Assembly: GCA_027037055.1 (NCBI GenBank)
Contig: JALWBR010000038.1
Location: 1-64,000, forward strand
DNA from: Aquificales bacterium
Lineage (GTDB): Bacteria; Aquificota; Aquificia; Aquificales; Aquificaceae
DNA: 64,000 nt
Reading direction: 5' to 3'
Below are positions 17,445-26,185 of this stretch, piece after piece. The notes under the pieces were generated by a model that searched no databases, was not told the origin of the DNA, and saw only the letters and a program-made list of their open reading frames with translations. The position numbers were made by a program, and so were the translations under genes. Position 1 is the stretch's first letter, and each line of letters opens with the position of its first letter.

Positions 17445-17450
17445 TATAAT
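17445..17450 (+). promoter_or_regulatory. -10 box upstream of the cytochrome c gene
   Basis: TATAAT in the 64-bp divergent gap, followed by a short leader containing GGAGG at 17463-17467 and the ATG at 17475. No clear -35 hexamer. Confidence 0.45.
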
Positions 17451-17474
17451 TTAATTTAACATGGAGGTAGAAAA

Positions 17475-17738
17475 ATGGTCAGATATTTGTGCTTAATCGT
17501 ATTCACCATTTCGTTTATTAACCTCGGATTTTCAAAGCCTGAGGGCCAAGTTCTGTTTGAGAAAAATTGTTTGAAATGCCATGGGGAAAACAGCAGAAAA
17601 CCCCTTTCTTATCTTCAAAGGGAGTACAAAGGTAAGCCGGATGAAATAAAGGAGCTGGCTAAGAGATGTCCGTGGGCAAGAGGTCTTTCTGACAAGGAGA
17701 TTGACATAATATCAAAGTGGCTTGCAGGTATGAAGTGA
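17475..17738 (+). CDS. Small periplasmic mono-heme cytochrome c
   Basis: 87 residues with an N-terminal signal peptide (to about residue 20) and one CxxCH heme site, C32-LK-C35-H36 ('NCLKCHG'). The C-terminal helix 'LSDKEIDIISKWLAGMK' is typical of class I cytochromes c. The only candidate distal Met is near the very C-terminus (Met86), so the sixth iron ligand is uncertain. A GGAGG Shine-Dalgarno is present. It probably carries electrons between a periplasmic dehydrogenase and an oxidase. It heads a plus-strand run with the DUF1232 and permease genes. Confidence 0.85.
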   Translation: MVRYLCLIVFTISFINLGFSKPEGQVLFEKNCLKCHGENSRKPLSYLQREYKGKPDEIKELAKRCPWARGLSDKEIDIISKWLAGMK

Positions 17739-17754
17739 TATAATATGTTTCCCC

Positions 17755-18135
17755 ATGCCTTGGAAGAAGGAGGAGATATTGAAAAAATACAGAATAGATG
17801 AGATAGATCCTCAGTTACTTGTTAATGAGCTTGAGCGTAAGTTGAGGGAAGTTCCTCCTACAATGGAATATCTCAGGAACCTTATACTTGATATAAGGCT
17901 TTTCTACAGGATGATTACCGATCCCGAGAGCAATCTTTCCCCTGAGGCACGGAGGGATATACTTTCCGCCATCAATTATTTTCTGGAAGACGAAGATACA
18001 ATACCTGACTGGATACCCCTCATAGGCTATATTGACGATTCAAAGATCGTAAGGTATGTTAAGAATAAGCATAAGGAGGAGATAGAAGCCTACCTGAAGA
18101 GTAAAAAGAGGCAATTTATAACAAACTATATCTAA
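17755..18135 (+). CDS. DUF1232 (YkvA-like) domain protein
   Basis: 126 residues, soluble. The C-terminal half 'ILSAINYFLEDEDTIPDWIP', followed by 'LIGYIDDSKIV', matches the DUF1232/YkvA core ('Y...P.DLIPD.IPvlG.lDD'), a short motif family often with a membrane-associated hairpin. The N-terminal half is charged and helical. No function is established. It sits 16 bp after the cytochrome gene and 3 bp before the ABC permease, so it is probably co-transcribed with both. Confidence 0.65.
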   Translation: MPWKKEEILKKYRIDEIDPQLLVNELERKLREVPPTMEYLRNLILDIRLFYRMITDPESNLSPEARRDILSAINYFLEDEDTIPDWIPLIGYIDDSKIVRYVKNKHKEEIEAYLKSKKRQFITNYI

Positions 18136-18138
18136 GTT

Positions 18139-19113
18139 ATGCTTTTATATATACTTAGAAGACTTCTTCATGCAGTACCTACCATTATAGGTGTTACCTT
18201 TATATCCTTTCTTATAATAAAACTCGCCCCGGGTGATTATCTTGACCAGCTGAAAATGAATCCCCAAATCTCTCCCGAAACCATAGAGAGGTTGAGAAAG
18301 CTGTATGGACTTGATGAGCCCCTTCTTATCCAGTACCTGAAATGGCTTAAATCCGCTATATTTTTTGATCTCGGTTATTCCTTCCAGTATCATGCTCCCG
18401 TAACACAACTTATATGGGAAAGGATCCCGAACACCCTTCTTCTTTCCGTAAGCTCCGCCCTGCTCTCTTGGTTTATTGCTGTTCCCCTTGGTATATTAGC
18501 CGCTATTAAGGAGAATACTTTAATAGATAGATCTATAAGGGTCTTCTCTTACACCTTTATGTCCCTTCCGAGTTTCTTTCTCGCCTTTTTGCTTCTGTGG
18601 TTTTCCGCTGAGACTGGTCTTTTACCTACGGGTGGTGCAAGGAGTCCCGATTATGAAAGCCTTTCCCTCTTAGGGAAGATATGGGATATAATATTACACC
18701 TTACTGTTCCCGCACTTACCCTTGCCCTTGTTTCTTTGGCTGGGCTTACCAGATTGGTAAGAAGTGCGGTTCTTGAGGTGCTTGACAGTCCTATGATGGT
18801 TATGTTGAGGGCTAAGGGAGTTTCGGATAGGGTTATCATAAAGCATGTTATAAAAAATGCCATGAACCCCTTCATTACTCTCCTCGGTTATGAGATAGCC
18901 TCTCTTATATCAGGTGCAGCCCTAATTGAAATCATAGTGGGTTGGCCCGGAATGGGTATGCTTATACTTGACGCTGTCCTATCCCAGGATCTATTTCTTG
19001 TGATGGGGAGCTTATATATAGGTACTATAATGCTGATTGTGGGTAACCTGTTTGCTGATATTATGCTTTCCCTGATAGACCCGAGGGTAAGAGAAAGGGA
19101 GGTTATGGCATGA
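18139..19113 (+). CDS. Peptide/nickel-type (DppB/OppB) ABC transporter permease, orphan
   Basis: 324 residues, six predicted membrane helices, opening with 'LLYILRRLLHAVPTIIGVTFISF', the classical DppB/OppB N-terminus. The EAA loop that contacts the ATPase is visible as 'MLRAKGVSDRVIIKHVIKNAMNP', and 'GAALIEIIVGWPGMGMLILDA' is the conserved C-terminal membrane segment. The partner permease (DppC), ATPases and binding protein are not in the window, so the substrate cannot be inferred. Its stop overlaps the start of the DJ-1 gene by 4 bp. Confidence 0.88.
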   Translation: MLLYILRRLLHAVPTIIGVTFISFLIIKLAPGDYLDQLKMNPQISPETIERLRKLYGLDEPLLIQYLKWLKSAIFFDLGYSFQYHAPVTQLIWERIPNTLLLSVSSALLSWFIAVPLGILAAIKENTLIDRSIRVFSYTFMSLPSFFLAFLLLWFSAETGLLPTGGARSPDYESLSLLGKIWDIILHLTVPALTLALVSLAGLTRLVRSAVLEVLDSPMMVMLRAKGVSDRVIIKHVIKNAMNPFITLLGYEIASLISGAALIEIIVGWPGMGMLILDAVLSQDLFLVMGSLYIGTIMLIVGNLFADIMLSLIDPRVREREVMA

Positions 19114-19658
19114 AAAAGGTTGCAATTATTTTGGCTCCAGGCTTTGAGGAGATTGAGGCTGTGGCTCCTATTGACATTTTAAGAAGGGCTGGCGTTGAAG
19201 TTATTATAGCGGGTCTGACTGGTGAACCCGTTCCCAGTGCAAGGAATGTCAAAATAGTCCCTGATGTTACCGTTGATTCCCTCAATCCGGACGAGTTAGA
19301 TCTCGTTATACTACCCGGAGGAGCAGGAGGTGTTGAAAATCTTAAAAAGGATGAGAGGGTTAAGAGGCTTATCAATTCAATGATGGAAAGGAACAAAAAG
19401 GTCGCTGCTATATGTGCTGCACCCACCGCCCTTGTAGCTTACGGTGTGCTCGGTGATAGAAAGGCTACCGTGTACCCGAGCTTAAAAGATAATTTAGGTA
19501 CCGCTACCTATGTGGATGAGAGGGTTGTGGTAGATGAGGGTGTTATTACAAGTCAAGGTCCCGGTACAGCTATAGATTTCGGACTTAAGCTTGTTGAGAT
19601 ACTTCTCGGTTACGAAAAGGCAAAGGAGGTGGCGGAAAGGTTACTTGTTGAATATTGA
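19110..19658 (+). CDS. DJ-1/PfpI superfamily protein (YajL/DJ-1-like)
   Basis: 182 residues. The reactive cysteine C102 lies in 'AAICAAPTAL' and the supporting glutamate is E16 ('GFEEIEAVAPIDILRRAG'), both in the positions of DJ-1. The C-terminus 'VITSQGPGTAIDFGLKLVEI' is also diagnostic. DJ-1/YajL proteins protect against oxidative or glycation damage; the precise activity is debated and cannot be settled from sequence. It overlaps the permease by 4 bp, and the RlmI gene begins 3 bp after its stop. Confidence 0.9.
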   Translation: MKKVAIILAPGFEEIEAVAPIDILRRAGVEVIIAGLTGEPVPSARNVKIVPDVTVDSLNPDELDLVILPGGAGGVENLKKDERVKRLINSMMERNKKVAAICAAPTALVAYGVLGDRKATVYPSLKDNLGTATYVDERVVVDEGVITSQGPGTAIDFGLKLVEILLGYEKAKEVAERLLVEY

Positions 19659-19660
19659 GT

Positions 19661-20836
19661 ATGCTACAGATAAGGGTTAAACCGGGTATAGAGGACAGAA
19701 TAAGGGGCTACTTCCCTTGGATATATAAGCCAGAGATTGCATCCTATTCCCGCAAACCCAAGAAGGGAGACATAGTTACAGTACGGGATTACGGAGGTAA
19801 ATTCCTCGGCTATGGATATATAAATCCTGAAGTAAGTATAGCGGTAAGGATACTTTCATTTGACAAGGAAGAGAAGATAAGTGATGACCTTATAAGGAAA
19901 AGGATAAAGGATGCTTACAGCTACAGGATGAGATTGAATATAGAAAGTAACGCTATGAGGATTGTCCATTCGGAGGGAGATTTACTGCCGGGTCTTGTTG
20001 TGGATAAATACGATGATTATTTGGTTGTTGAATTTACTACTTACGGTATGAATATGTTCAGGGATGTTATATTGGATGCCCTTGTTGATCTTTTAAGACC
20101 CAAGGGTATATACGAAAAGGTAAATGATTTTGCAAACAGGATAGAAGGTATTGAGGCGGAGGAGAGGATATTGTACGGTGAAGTTCCGGAGGAGCTTGTT
20201 ATATGGGAGCATGATTTAAAGTACAAGGTAAATATCCCCGAAGGGCAAAAAACCGGTTTCTTCCTTGATCAGAGAAACACGCGGAAACTTATAAGAAACT
20301 TTGTTGAGGAGGGTGATAGATGTCTTGACGTTTTTTGTCATACGGGAGGTTTCGCCCTCAATATGATCAAAGCGGGTGCAAAGGAGGTTATAGCCATAGA
20401 TATATCGGAGCAAGCCCTGAGGGTTGGCAAAGAAAATGCTGAGCTTAACGGACTTGATGGGATAATTTGGGTAAAAGAGAATGCCTTTGACTTCCTTAAA
20501 AGCTTATATAAACAGGGGGAGATGTTTGATGTTATAGTGATAGATCCGCCTTCCTTTGCCAAAAACAGGGCATCCGTACCCAACGCATTGAGGGGTTATA
20601 AGGAACTCTGTGTAAGAGGGCTTAAGTTAACAAAACCCGGTGGTTATCTTGTTATATTTTCTTGTTCATTCCATATAACGGAGAATCATCTCATGGAGGT
20701 TTTAACGGAAGCTTCTTACGATGTTAGAAGACAGGTAAGGGTGGTAGCCAAGACCTTTCAAGATCTTGATCATCCCTGGGTACTTCAGATGCCCAACACC
20801 CTGTATCTTAAAGGTATATGGGTGGAGGTTATATAA
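19661..20836 (+). CDS. rlmI: RlmI-family rRNA cytosine-C5 methyltransferase
   Basis: About 391 residues. The N-terminal PUA domain ('PWIYKPEIASYSRKPKKGDIVTV') is followed by an RNase H-like insert and a class I SAM domain: 'FFLDQRNTRKLI', motif I 'CLDVFCHTGGFALNMIKAGA', 'VIAIDIS', 'DVIVIDPPSF' and the catalytic cysteine motif 'FSCSFHI'. In E. coli RlmI methylates C1962 of 23S rRNA. I start at ATG 19661 ('MLQIRVKPG'); a TTG two codons upstream overlaps the DJ-1 stop. The stop codon abuts the convergent rlpA stop with zero bases between. Confidence 0.88.
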   Translation: MLQIRVKPGIEDRIRGYFPWIYKPEIASYSRKPKKGDIVTVRDYGGKFLGYGYINPEVSIAVRILSFDKEEKISDDLIRKRIKDAYSYRMRLNIESNAMRIVHSEGDLLPGLVVDKYDDYLVVEFTTYGMNMFRDVILDALVDLLRPKGIYEKVNDFANRIEGIEAEERILYGEVPEELVIWEHDLKYKVNIPEGQKTGFFLDQRNTRKLIRNFVEEGDRCLDVFCHTGGFALNMIKAGAKEVIAIDISEQALRVGKENAELNGLDGIIWVKENAFDFLKSLYKQGEMFDVIVIDPPSFAKNRASVPNALRGYKELCVRGLKLTKPGGYLVIFSCSFHITENHLMEVLTEASYDVRRQVRVVAKTFQDLDHPWVLQMPNTLYLKGIWVEVI

Positions 20837-21484
20837 TTATTCACCGCACCTTAAAACTTTTGCTTCATAAGGAATAACACCCTTTTTTATCATTCCGAGC
20901 TTTTTAGCTGCTCCGTAAGAGAGATCAAGATTCCTTCCCCTTATAAAGGGTCCCCTGTCTATGACCTTTACCCTTACCCTCTTTCCATTTTCCAGATTTC
21001 TTACTTCAAGGACTGTACCCAAGGGCAAGGTTCTATGTGCTGCGTACATTCCATACATATCAAAAGGTTTACCGGAAGCGGTCTTTTTCCCGTGGAAATC
21101 CGCTCCGTACCATGATGCATATCCCCTTATGAATCTCGGACAGCGTTTTACTCCTATCTTCCCGCACCTCTTTATCTCAACCTTTGCCTCTATATTTTCC
21201 CTGTTTCCGAAGAGCTTCTTATACTTCAGAGGTATGCAGTTTTCGTCTCCTTTTCTCGTTGAAAGGATTACACTTTTACCCGTGTATGTGTCCGTGATCT
21301 TCACCCTGCTGAAGGGTTGTATGAGGGGTGTGAGGAAATAGGAGGTAGGACAGAAGCTTACCTCTATATAACCCTTGACATTACATTTTGCTTCAACAGG
21401 ACCACCGTAATATATGTTGTTCCTCGGCAGTACACAGGAGGATAGACCTACCAGCAGGGCAATAAGCAGAAATTTAATCCGCAT
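20837..21484 (-). CDS. rlpA: RlpA-like double-psi beta-barrel lipoprotein
   Basis: 215 residues from ATG 21484. A lipoprotein signal 'IALLVGLSSC' places the lipidated Cys at 17. The C-terminal RlpA/DPBB domain runs from 'GYASWYGADFHGKKTASG' through 'AAHRTLPLGTVLEVRNLENG' to 'VKVIDRGPFIRGRNLDLSYG', with the catalytic-type Asp of lytic transglycosylases in 'DRGPF'. RlpA acts on denuded glycan strands of peptidoglycan. There is no SPOR domain. A TATTAT ends 10 nt before the ATG, with no Shine-Dalgarno. An upstream in-frame extension would overlap argJ and was rejected. Confidence 0.88.
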   Translation of the reverse strand: MRIKFLLIALLVGLSSCVLPRNNIYYGGPVEAKCNVKGYIEVSFCPTSYFLTPLIQPFSRVKITDTYTGKSVILSTRKGDENCIPLKYKKLFGNRENIEAKVEIKRCGKIGVKRCPRFIRGYASWYGADFHGKKTASGKPFDMYGMYAAHRTLPLGTVLEVRNLENGKRVRVKVIDRGPFIRGRNLDLSYGAAKKLGMIKKGVIPYEAKVLRCGE

Positions 21485-21502
21485 TAAACTTAAAATAATA
21501 TT
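21485..21502. promoter_or_regulatory. 18-bp divergent promoter between rlpA and argJ
   Basis: The complete gap between two start codons is A/T only except for one C. TAAAAT (21491-21496) ends 6 nt before the argJ ATG, and TATTAT on the minus strand (21500-21495) ends 10 nt before the rlpA ATG. Both would produce leaderless or 3-nt-leader transcripts. No Shine-Dalgarno is present on either side. Confidence 0.5.
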
Positions 21503-22639
21503 ATGAAAGAAATATTGATGGGAATAGGCACCGCGGGTTTGAAGCCCTCTGGGAATCCGGATGTGCTTCTCCTTTATTTTCCTACAGAATTTCCAGCCCA
21601 CTTTATATTTACCAAAAATCGTATTAAATCCGGTTCTGTTGAATACTCGCAGAAGGCTCTTGAAGAGTCGGGGGGTTATGTGAGGGCTATATTGATAAAC
21701 AGCGGAAATGCCAATTGTATGGCGGGGGACACTGTAGGAACGGCGGAGGAGATAGCTTCTTATATTAGTAAAATGTTTGATATAAGAAGGGAATATGTTC
21801 TTATATTTTCCACTGGAATAATAGGGGAGCCTTTGCCCGTTGAAAGAGTTACAAAGGCTGTGGATGATGCCTGTAAAATATTGGAACCCCTTGATCTTAA
21901 AAGGGCTTCAGAGGTTATATCAACCACCGATAGCTTTCCGAAATATGATTTTGTTAAATATGACAGGCTTGAGGTATTCGGCTTTGCGAAGGGGGCGGGA
22001 ATGATACATCCCAATATGGCTACTATGCTTGCCTTCATTTTTACCAATGCGGATATGGACCCCGGGTATATAAAGGAGCTTACAAAGAGGGTGGGCGATG
22101 TAACCTTTAATTCCATAACCGTTGACGGATGCATGAGCACCAATGACAGCTTCGGCATAATATCCTCGGGTGATATAAGGGCGGATAATAAGAGGTTAGA
22201 AGATGCGGTCACCGAAGTTGCGGAGAGACTTGCCAAGAAGATAGTGGAAGACGGTGAGGGGGCTACCAAGGTAATAAAGGTGGTGGTTAAAGGTGCTAAG
22301 GATGATTTGATGGCTAAGGATATGGCGGAGAGGGTTGCAGTTTCCCAGCTTGTGAAAACCGCTGTGCACGGTTGTGACCCTAACTGGGGAAGAATAATAT
22401 CCGCTCTCGGCACTTCACCTTATGAGTTTGATCCGAAAAGGGTTGAGATCAGGATAGGAGATATTATCCTTTATAAGGGTGAGCCGGTTTATAACAGAAA
22501 AGATGCAAGGGGATATATGATGGCAAATAAGGAGATTTTAATTGAGGTAAATCTTAATATGGGTAATGCTATGTGGATATACTATTCCTCCGATCTCACC
22601 TGTGACTATGTAAGGCTGAATTCGGAGTACACAACTTGA
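21503..22639 (+). CDS. argJ: Arginine biosynthesis ArgJ (glutamate N-acetyltransferase, autoprocessing)
   Basis: 378 residues. The self-cleavage/catalytic site is in '[21 protein letters not shown]' read in two parts: Ala173-Thr174 is the scissile bond and Thr174 the nucleophile. '[18 protein letters not shown]', '[16 protein letters not shown]' and '[15 protein letters not shown]' are ArgJ signatures. It transfers acetyl from N-acetylornithine to glutamate, the recycling step of arginine synthesis; whether it is mono- or bifunctional (also using acetyl-CoA) cannot be read from sequence. The start codon follows a TAAAAT by 6 nt without a Shine-Dalgarno. It is followed 10 bp later by the slipin gene. 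Confidence 0.96.
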   Translation: MKEILMGIGTAGLKPSGNPDVLLLYFPTEFPAHFIFTKNRIKSGSVEYSQKALEESGGYVRAILINSGNANCMAGDTVGTAEEIASYISKMFDIRREYVLIFSTGIIGEPLPVERVTKAVDDACKILEPLDLKRASEVISTTDSFPKYDFVKYDRLEVFGFAKGAGMIHPNMATMLAFIFTNADMDPGYIKELTKRVGDVTFNSITVDGCMSTNDSFGIISSGDIRADNKRLEDAVTEVAERLAKKIVEDGEGATKVIKVVVKGAKDDLMAKDMAERVAVSQLVKTAVHGCDPNWGRIISALGTSPYEFDPKRVEIRIGDIILYKGEPVYNRKDARGYMMANKEILIEVNLNMGNAMWIYYSSDLTCDYVRLNSEYTT

Positions 22640-22649
22640 GGGTAAAGGT

Positions 22650-23516
22650 ATGAGGGGTCTTTTGGAAGCACTGCCTTTTATACTTTTTATGCTGGGTATA
22701 ATAGCGGTAGTTCTCGGAGGAGACATATTTAAATTGATAGGGGGTTTTGTTATGGGTATATCACCTCTACTTGTATTGATAGTCCTTGTGATCATATTTT
22801 TGATTACAGCCATAAAGATAGTTCCCGAGTATGAAAGGGCGGTTATTTTCAGACTTGGAAGGGTCATAGGGGCAAAGGGTCCTGGACTTTTTATCCTTAT
22901 ACCCATTATAGATAGGATGGTGAAAGTGTCCTTAAGGACTATAACCCTTGATGTTCCTACACAGGATATCATTACAAGGGATAATGTTTCGGTAAGTGTT
23001 GATGCGGTTGTATATTTCAGAGTTGTTGATCCTGTCAAGGCAATAGTGGAGGTTGAAGATTATTTGTATGCTACATCCCAGATAGCCCAGACCACCTTGC
23101 GTAGTGTATGCGGTGAGGCGGAACTTGATGAGCTTCTATCCCAAAGAGAAAAGCTTAATATGAAACTTCAGGAGATAATAGACAAGCAAACGGATCCTTG
23201 GGGCGTTAAGGTCGTTGGGGTTGAACTTAAAAAGATAGATCTTCCCGAGGATTTAAGGAAGGCTATAGCAAGACAGGCGGAGGCGGAGAGGGAAAGGAGG
23301 GCTAAGATTATATCCGCGGAGGCTGAATATCAAGCAGCTCAAAAGCTTCTTGAGGCTGCACGTATTCTTTCAACGGAACCCATAGCCATCCAGCTCAGGT
23401 ATCTTGAAACCCTGCATACCATAGGTCTTCAGAATGCTAAGACAATCGTATTTCCCTTCCCCTTTGAGCTTATACAGTATATGGGCAAAACAAAGGAGGC
23501 AAAGGGTGATGGATAA
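22650..23516 (+). CDS. Slipin, SPFH/Band 7 membrane protein
   Basis: 288 residues. Two hydrophobic stretches (about 5-23 and 37-56) precede the SPFH domain '[22 protein letters not shown]', with '[17 protein letters not shown]' and '[19 protein letters not shown]', then a coiled-coil '[20 protein letters not shown]', the standard stomatin/slipin layout. These proteins form membrane microdomain cages and control partner proteases. Prokaryotic slipins usually sit beside NfeD; here the partner is a ClpP-fold membrane protein overlapping by 8 bp, so the pair probably forms a membrane protein quality-control complex (inference). Confidence 0.92.
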   Translation: MRGLLEALPFILFMLGIIAVVLGGDIFKLIGGFVMGISPLLVLIVLVIIFLITAIKIVPEYERAVIFRLGRVIGAKGPGLFILIPIIDRMVKVSLRTITLDVPTQDIITRDNVSVSVDAVVYFRVVDPVKAIVEVEDYLYATSQIAQTTLRSVCGEAELDELLSQREKLNMKLQEIIDKQTDPWGVKVVGVELKKIDLPEDLRKAIARQAEAERERRAKIISAEAEYQAAQKLLEAARILSTEPIAIQLRYLETLHTIGLQNAKTIVFPFPFELIQYMGKTKEAKGDG

Positions 23517-24378
23517 TGTTTACAATCCTTTTGCTTACATATTCAATATCTTCTGGATTCTCCTTTTTTTCTTCTTATTCTTAGGACCTTTCTGGAGGAG
23601 ATATGCCCTCAACAGGGCAAGGGAAGAGGTTATTGAGAAGCTTGAGCAGAAGAGGAAAAGCAGGGTTATAACTATGATACACCGTCAGGAACAGCTCGGA
23701 TTTTTCGGTATTCCCATATTCAGATACATAACCATAGAAGATTCAGAGAGGATTCTGAGGGCTATAAGGATGACCCCAAAGGACATGCCCATAGATCTTA
23801 TAATACATACGCCGGGCGGATTGGCACTTGCCGCTACTCAGATAGCCAACGCTTTGCTCAGGCATGAAGCTCCCGTGAGGGTAATTGTTCCCCATTTTGC
23901 TATGTCGGGTGGTACCCTCATAGCCCTTTCCGCTGATGAGATAATTATGGATCCCAATGCAGTCCTCGGTCCGGTGGATCCCCAGATAGGACAGATGCCC
24001 GCAGCTTCAATCCTGACTGTTCTTGAAAAGAAAGAGTACAAAGATATAGATGATCAAACCCTTATATACGCGGATGTTGCTCAAAAGGCAATAAGGCAGA
24101 TGAAGGAGTATCTTAAGAACCTGCTTGTCACCAACGGTATGGAGGAGAAGAAGGCGGAGCATATAGCGGAGGAGCTATCCGTAGGTAAATTCACCCACGA
24201 TTACCCCCTTACCGTTGATTATTTAAAGGAACTGGGCTTGAATGTTAAAACGGAGGTACCGGAAGAGGTTTATGAACTCATGGAACTCTTTGATCAGCCG
24301 ATGGGTAGTCAACCCCCATCTGTTCAGTACATACCCGTTCCTTACAGAAGCATGCCAGACCATAAAAAGCAGGCATAG
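23509..24378 (+). CDS. Membrane-anchored ClpP/SppA-fold serine protease (SDH family), slipin partner
   Basis: 289 residues from ATG 23509, inside the end of the slipin gene (8-bp overlap). One N-terminal membrane helix (about 8-28) is followed by a basic coiled segment and a crotonase/ClpP-fold domain: '[21 protein letters not shown]' (the Gly-Gly oxyanion strand), '[20 protein letters not shown]' with nucleophile Ser133, and '[15 protein letters not shown]'. This matches the serine dehydrogenase proteinase family (PF01972), related to signal peptide peptidase SppA and to NfeD N-terminal proteases. It has no NfeD OB-fold. The C-terminal tail is Pro/Gln rich. Confidence 0.85.
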   Translation: MDNVYNPFAYIFNIFWILLFFFLFLGPFWRRYALNRAREEVIEKLEQKRKSRVITMIHRQEQLGFFGIPIFRYITIEDSERILRAIRMTPKDMPIDLIIHTPGGLALAATQIANALLRHEAPVRVIVPHFAMSGGTLIALSADEIIMDPNAVLGPVDPQIGQMPAASILTVLEKKEYKDIDDQTLIYADVAQKAIRQMKEYLKNLLVTNGMEEKKAEHIAEELSVGKFTHDYPLTVDYLKELGLNVKTEVPEEVYELMELFDQPMGSQPPSVQYIPVPYRSMPDHKKQA

Positions 24379-24390
24379 GGGGAGCATATC

Positions 24391-24909
24391 ATGTTTAGAT
24401 TTAGTTTAATCATTTTTATACTGGCGGGCATTCTGTGGGCAGGAGAGAAAGAAGATTCAGCAGAATTTGTTCAAACTCCCTATTCCGCTCCCTTTAAAGC
24501 TGTAGTTGAATTCTACTTTGACCATCCGGAGAAGATCGGACCTGCCCTGTCTTGGGTTTCCAATATAATTATAGTACTGACAAATCCGCCTTACAGCTTT
24601 ATGCCCGATGATATAGATATCGTCGTGGTGATTCACGGCACGGAAATAGTTACTACGGTGAAGAAAAACAGGGATAAGTATAAGGAAATTGTGGAGAGGA
24701 TGGAAAGCCTCGCCATGCAGGGTGTGAAATTCAAAGTGTGCAAGATGGCTGCGGAGATGCTTTACGGTTATAAAAGGGAAGATTTTTATCCTTTTATTGA
24801 ACTTGTACCATCCGCCATAACGGAAATACTTCATTGGCAACAGAACGGCTATGCCCTTCTTATACCGAGAGTGCTTGAGAAGAAAGTTGAGAGGGAAGAG
24901 ATAAGATAG
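24391..24909 (+). CDS. Secreted DsrE-like protein
   Basis: 172 residues. A signal peptide ('FSLIIFILAGILWAGE', cleavage near 18) is followed by a DsrE/DsrF-fold domain with 'DIDIVVVIHGTEIVTTVKKN', 'AMQGVKFKVCKMAAEML' with the conserved Cys117, and 'FIELVPSAITEILHWQQNGY'. Cytoplasmic DsrE and TusD proteins shuttle sulfane sulfur on such a cysteine; periplasmic versions are common in sulfur-oxidising Aquificales and Epsilonproteobacteria but their role is not established. It is 12 bp behind the protease gene, and its stop overlaps the GTG of sfsA. Confidence 0.78.
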   Translation: MFRFSLIIFILAGILWAGEKEDSAEFVQTPYSAPFKAVVEFYFDHPEKIGPALSWVSNIIIVLTNPPYSFMPDDIDIVVVIHGTEIVTTVKKNRDKYKEIVERMESLAMQGVKFKVCKMAAEMLYGYKREDFYPFIELVPSAITEILHWQQNGYALLIPRVLEKKVEREEIR

Positions 24910-25574
24910 TGGAATTTCCACCTTTATATGAGGCTGTATTTATACGCAGGATTAACAGGTTTGTAGGGGAAATAGAAATAAAAGGCAGGAGATACAGGGC
25001 ATTAATCAGAAATACGGGGAGACTTATTGAGATTCTCTATCGCGGAAATAGGGTTTTTGTGTCAAAGAAGGACACGGGTAAATGTCCTTATGAGATAGTG
25101 CTTGCTACCGACGGGGATGTGCTTGTTTGTATTGATTCCCATATAGCACCGAAGCTTCTTGCTGAAGCTATACAAAAGGGTGTTATAAATTACGGTAAGG
25201 TGAGGGATATAAAATTTGAGGTATCTTTTAACTCTTCGCGTTTTGATATGCTCGTTGAGAGGGAAAAAGACAGGGTCTTACTTGAGGTAAAGTCTGTTAA
25301 TATAGTTAAGGCGGGTGTTGGGTTGTTTCCCGATGCTCCAACAGACAGGGGTAGAAGGCACATAAGAGAGCTTATGAAAATAAAGGGCGGTGAGATTGCC
25401 TTCGTGGTTCAGAGGGAGGACGCCCTGTGCTTTGCACCTTACACGGAAATAGATGGGGAATTTGATGCTTTGATCAGAAACTTCAAAAATGCGGGTAAAG
25501 GTGTGAGGGCATTCGTGTGCGATGTGAATTTATCTTCAATAAATATAAAAAGGGAAATACCTCTTTGTTTTTGA
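24909..25574 (+). CDS. sfsA: SfsA family nuclease
   Basis: 221 residues, GTG start overlapping the previous stop by one base. The N-terminal OB-like part has 'YEAVFIRRINRFVGEIEIKG' and 'HIRNTGRL'-like 'ALIRNTGRLIEIL'. The C-terminal PD-(D/E)xK nuclease core is 'SSRFDMLVER...VLLEVKSVN', then 'GLFPDAPTDRGRRHIRELM', which is diagnostic of SfsA. It was first called a sugar fermentation stimulation protein; the family is now considered a DNA/RNA nuclease. It sits just upstream of the ribosomal protein genes rplU-rpmA. Confidence 0.92.
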   Translation: MEFPPLYEAVFIRRINRFVGEIEIKGRRYRALIRNTGRLIEILYRGNRVFVSKKDTGKCPYEIVLATDGDVLVCIDSHIAPKLLAEAIQKGVINYGKVRDIKFEVSFNSSRFDMLVEREKDRVLLEVKSVNIVKAGVGLFPDAPTDRGRRHIRELMKIKGGEIAFVVQREDALCFAPYTEIDGEFDALIRNFKNAGKGVRAFVCDVNLSSINIKREIPLCF

Positions 25575-25580
25575 TATAAT
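25575..25580 (+). promoter_or_regulatory. -10 box for rplU-rpmA
   Basis: TATAAT begins immediately after the sfsA stop codon and 24 nt before the rplU ATG, with GGAGG at 25591-25595 between them. No good -35 hexamer at the expected position. It probably gives the ribosomal protein genes their own promoter. Confidence 0.5.
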
Positions 25581-25603
25581 AGAAAAACCCGGAGGTTACG
25601 GTA

Positions 25604-25900
25604 ATGTATGCAGTAGTAGAGCTGGGCGGTAAACAGTATATGGTATCAGAAGGGGAGAGGATTAAGGTTGAAAAGATGGATGTGAATGAACAGGAAGAGA
25701 TAACCATAAATCCCCTTATGGTTAAGAAGGATGATGGGACTCTTGAATTCGGCAAGGGGACGGTGAGGGCAAAGGTTGTTTCCCACGGTAAGCATAAGAA
25801 GGTTATAGTTTTTAAATACAAACCCAAGAAAAATTACAAGAGGTGGAAGGGTCACAGACAGCTTTATACAGAGATAAGCATAGAAAAAATAGAGGTATAA
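25604..25900 (+). CDS. rplU: 50S ribosomal protein L21
   Basis: 98 residues, the normal L21 length. 'MYAVVELGGKQYMVSEGERI' at the N-terminus and 'VIVFKYKPKKNYKRWKGHRQ' near the C-terminus are the family signatures (the basic loop contacts 23S rRNA). A GGAGG ribosome binding site precedes the ATG. It is followed 21 bp later by rpmA, the conserved L21-L27 gene pair. Confidence 0.97.
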   Translation: MYAVVELGGKQYMVSEGERIKVEKMDVNEQEEITINPLMVKKDDGTLEFGKGTVRAKVVSHGKHKKVIVFKYKPKKNYKRWKGHRQLYTEISIEKIEV

Positions 25901-25921
25901 TTTTAAACGGAGGTAAGGGCA

Positions 25922-26185
25922 ATGGCTTCCAAGGCAAGCGGAGGTTCAACACGGAATGGCAGGGATAGTAGATCAAAAAGGTTAGGTGTTAAAAGATACG
26001 GAGGGCAGGTTGTAAAGGCGGGCAACATAATAGTAAGGCAGAGGGGTACAAAGATATACCCTGGTGCAAATGTGGGTATGGGTTCTGACTTTACACTCTT
26101 TGCTCTTAAAGACGGAGTTGTTAAATTTGAAAGAAGGAAAAATAAAAAGATTGTAAGCGTTGTACCCCTTGAGGAAGCAAGTTAG
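25922..26185 (+). CDS. rpmA: 50S ribosomal protein L27
   Basis: 87 residues. '[20 protein letters not shown]' then '[20 protein letters not shown]' and '[20 protein letters not shown]' define L27, whose flexible N-terminus reaches the peptidyl transferase centre. It begins MASKASGG with no cleavable Firmicutes-type extension. GGAGGTAAGGGCA precedes the ATG. The stop TAG overlaps the stop of the minus-strand gene (TTAG, 4 bp). Confidence 0.98.
   Translation: MASKASGGSTRNGRDSRSKRLGVKRYGGQVVKAGNIIVRQRGTKIYPGANVGMGSDFTLFALKDGVVKFERRKNKKIVSVVPLEEAS

Noticed and set aside
21760-22413. Long open frame of 217 codons on the minus strand inside argJ
   Set aside because: Antisense shadow of a well-conserved gene; low-complexity Ser/Thr/Leu composition and no ribosome binding site.
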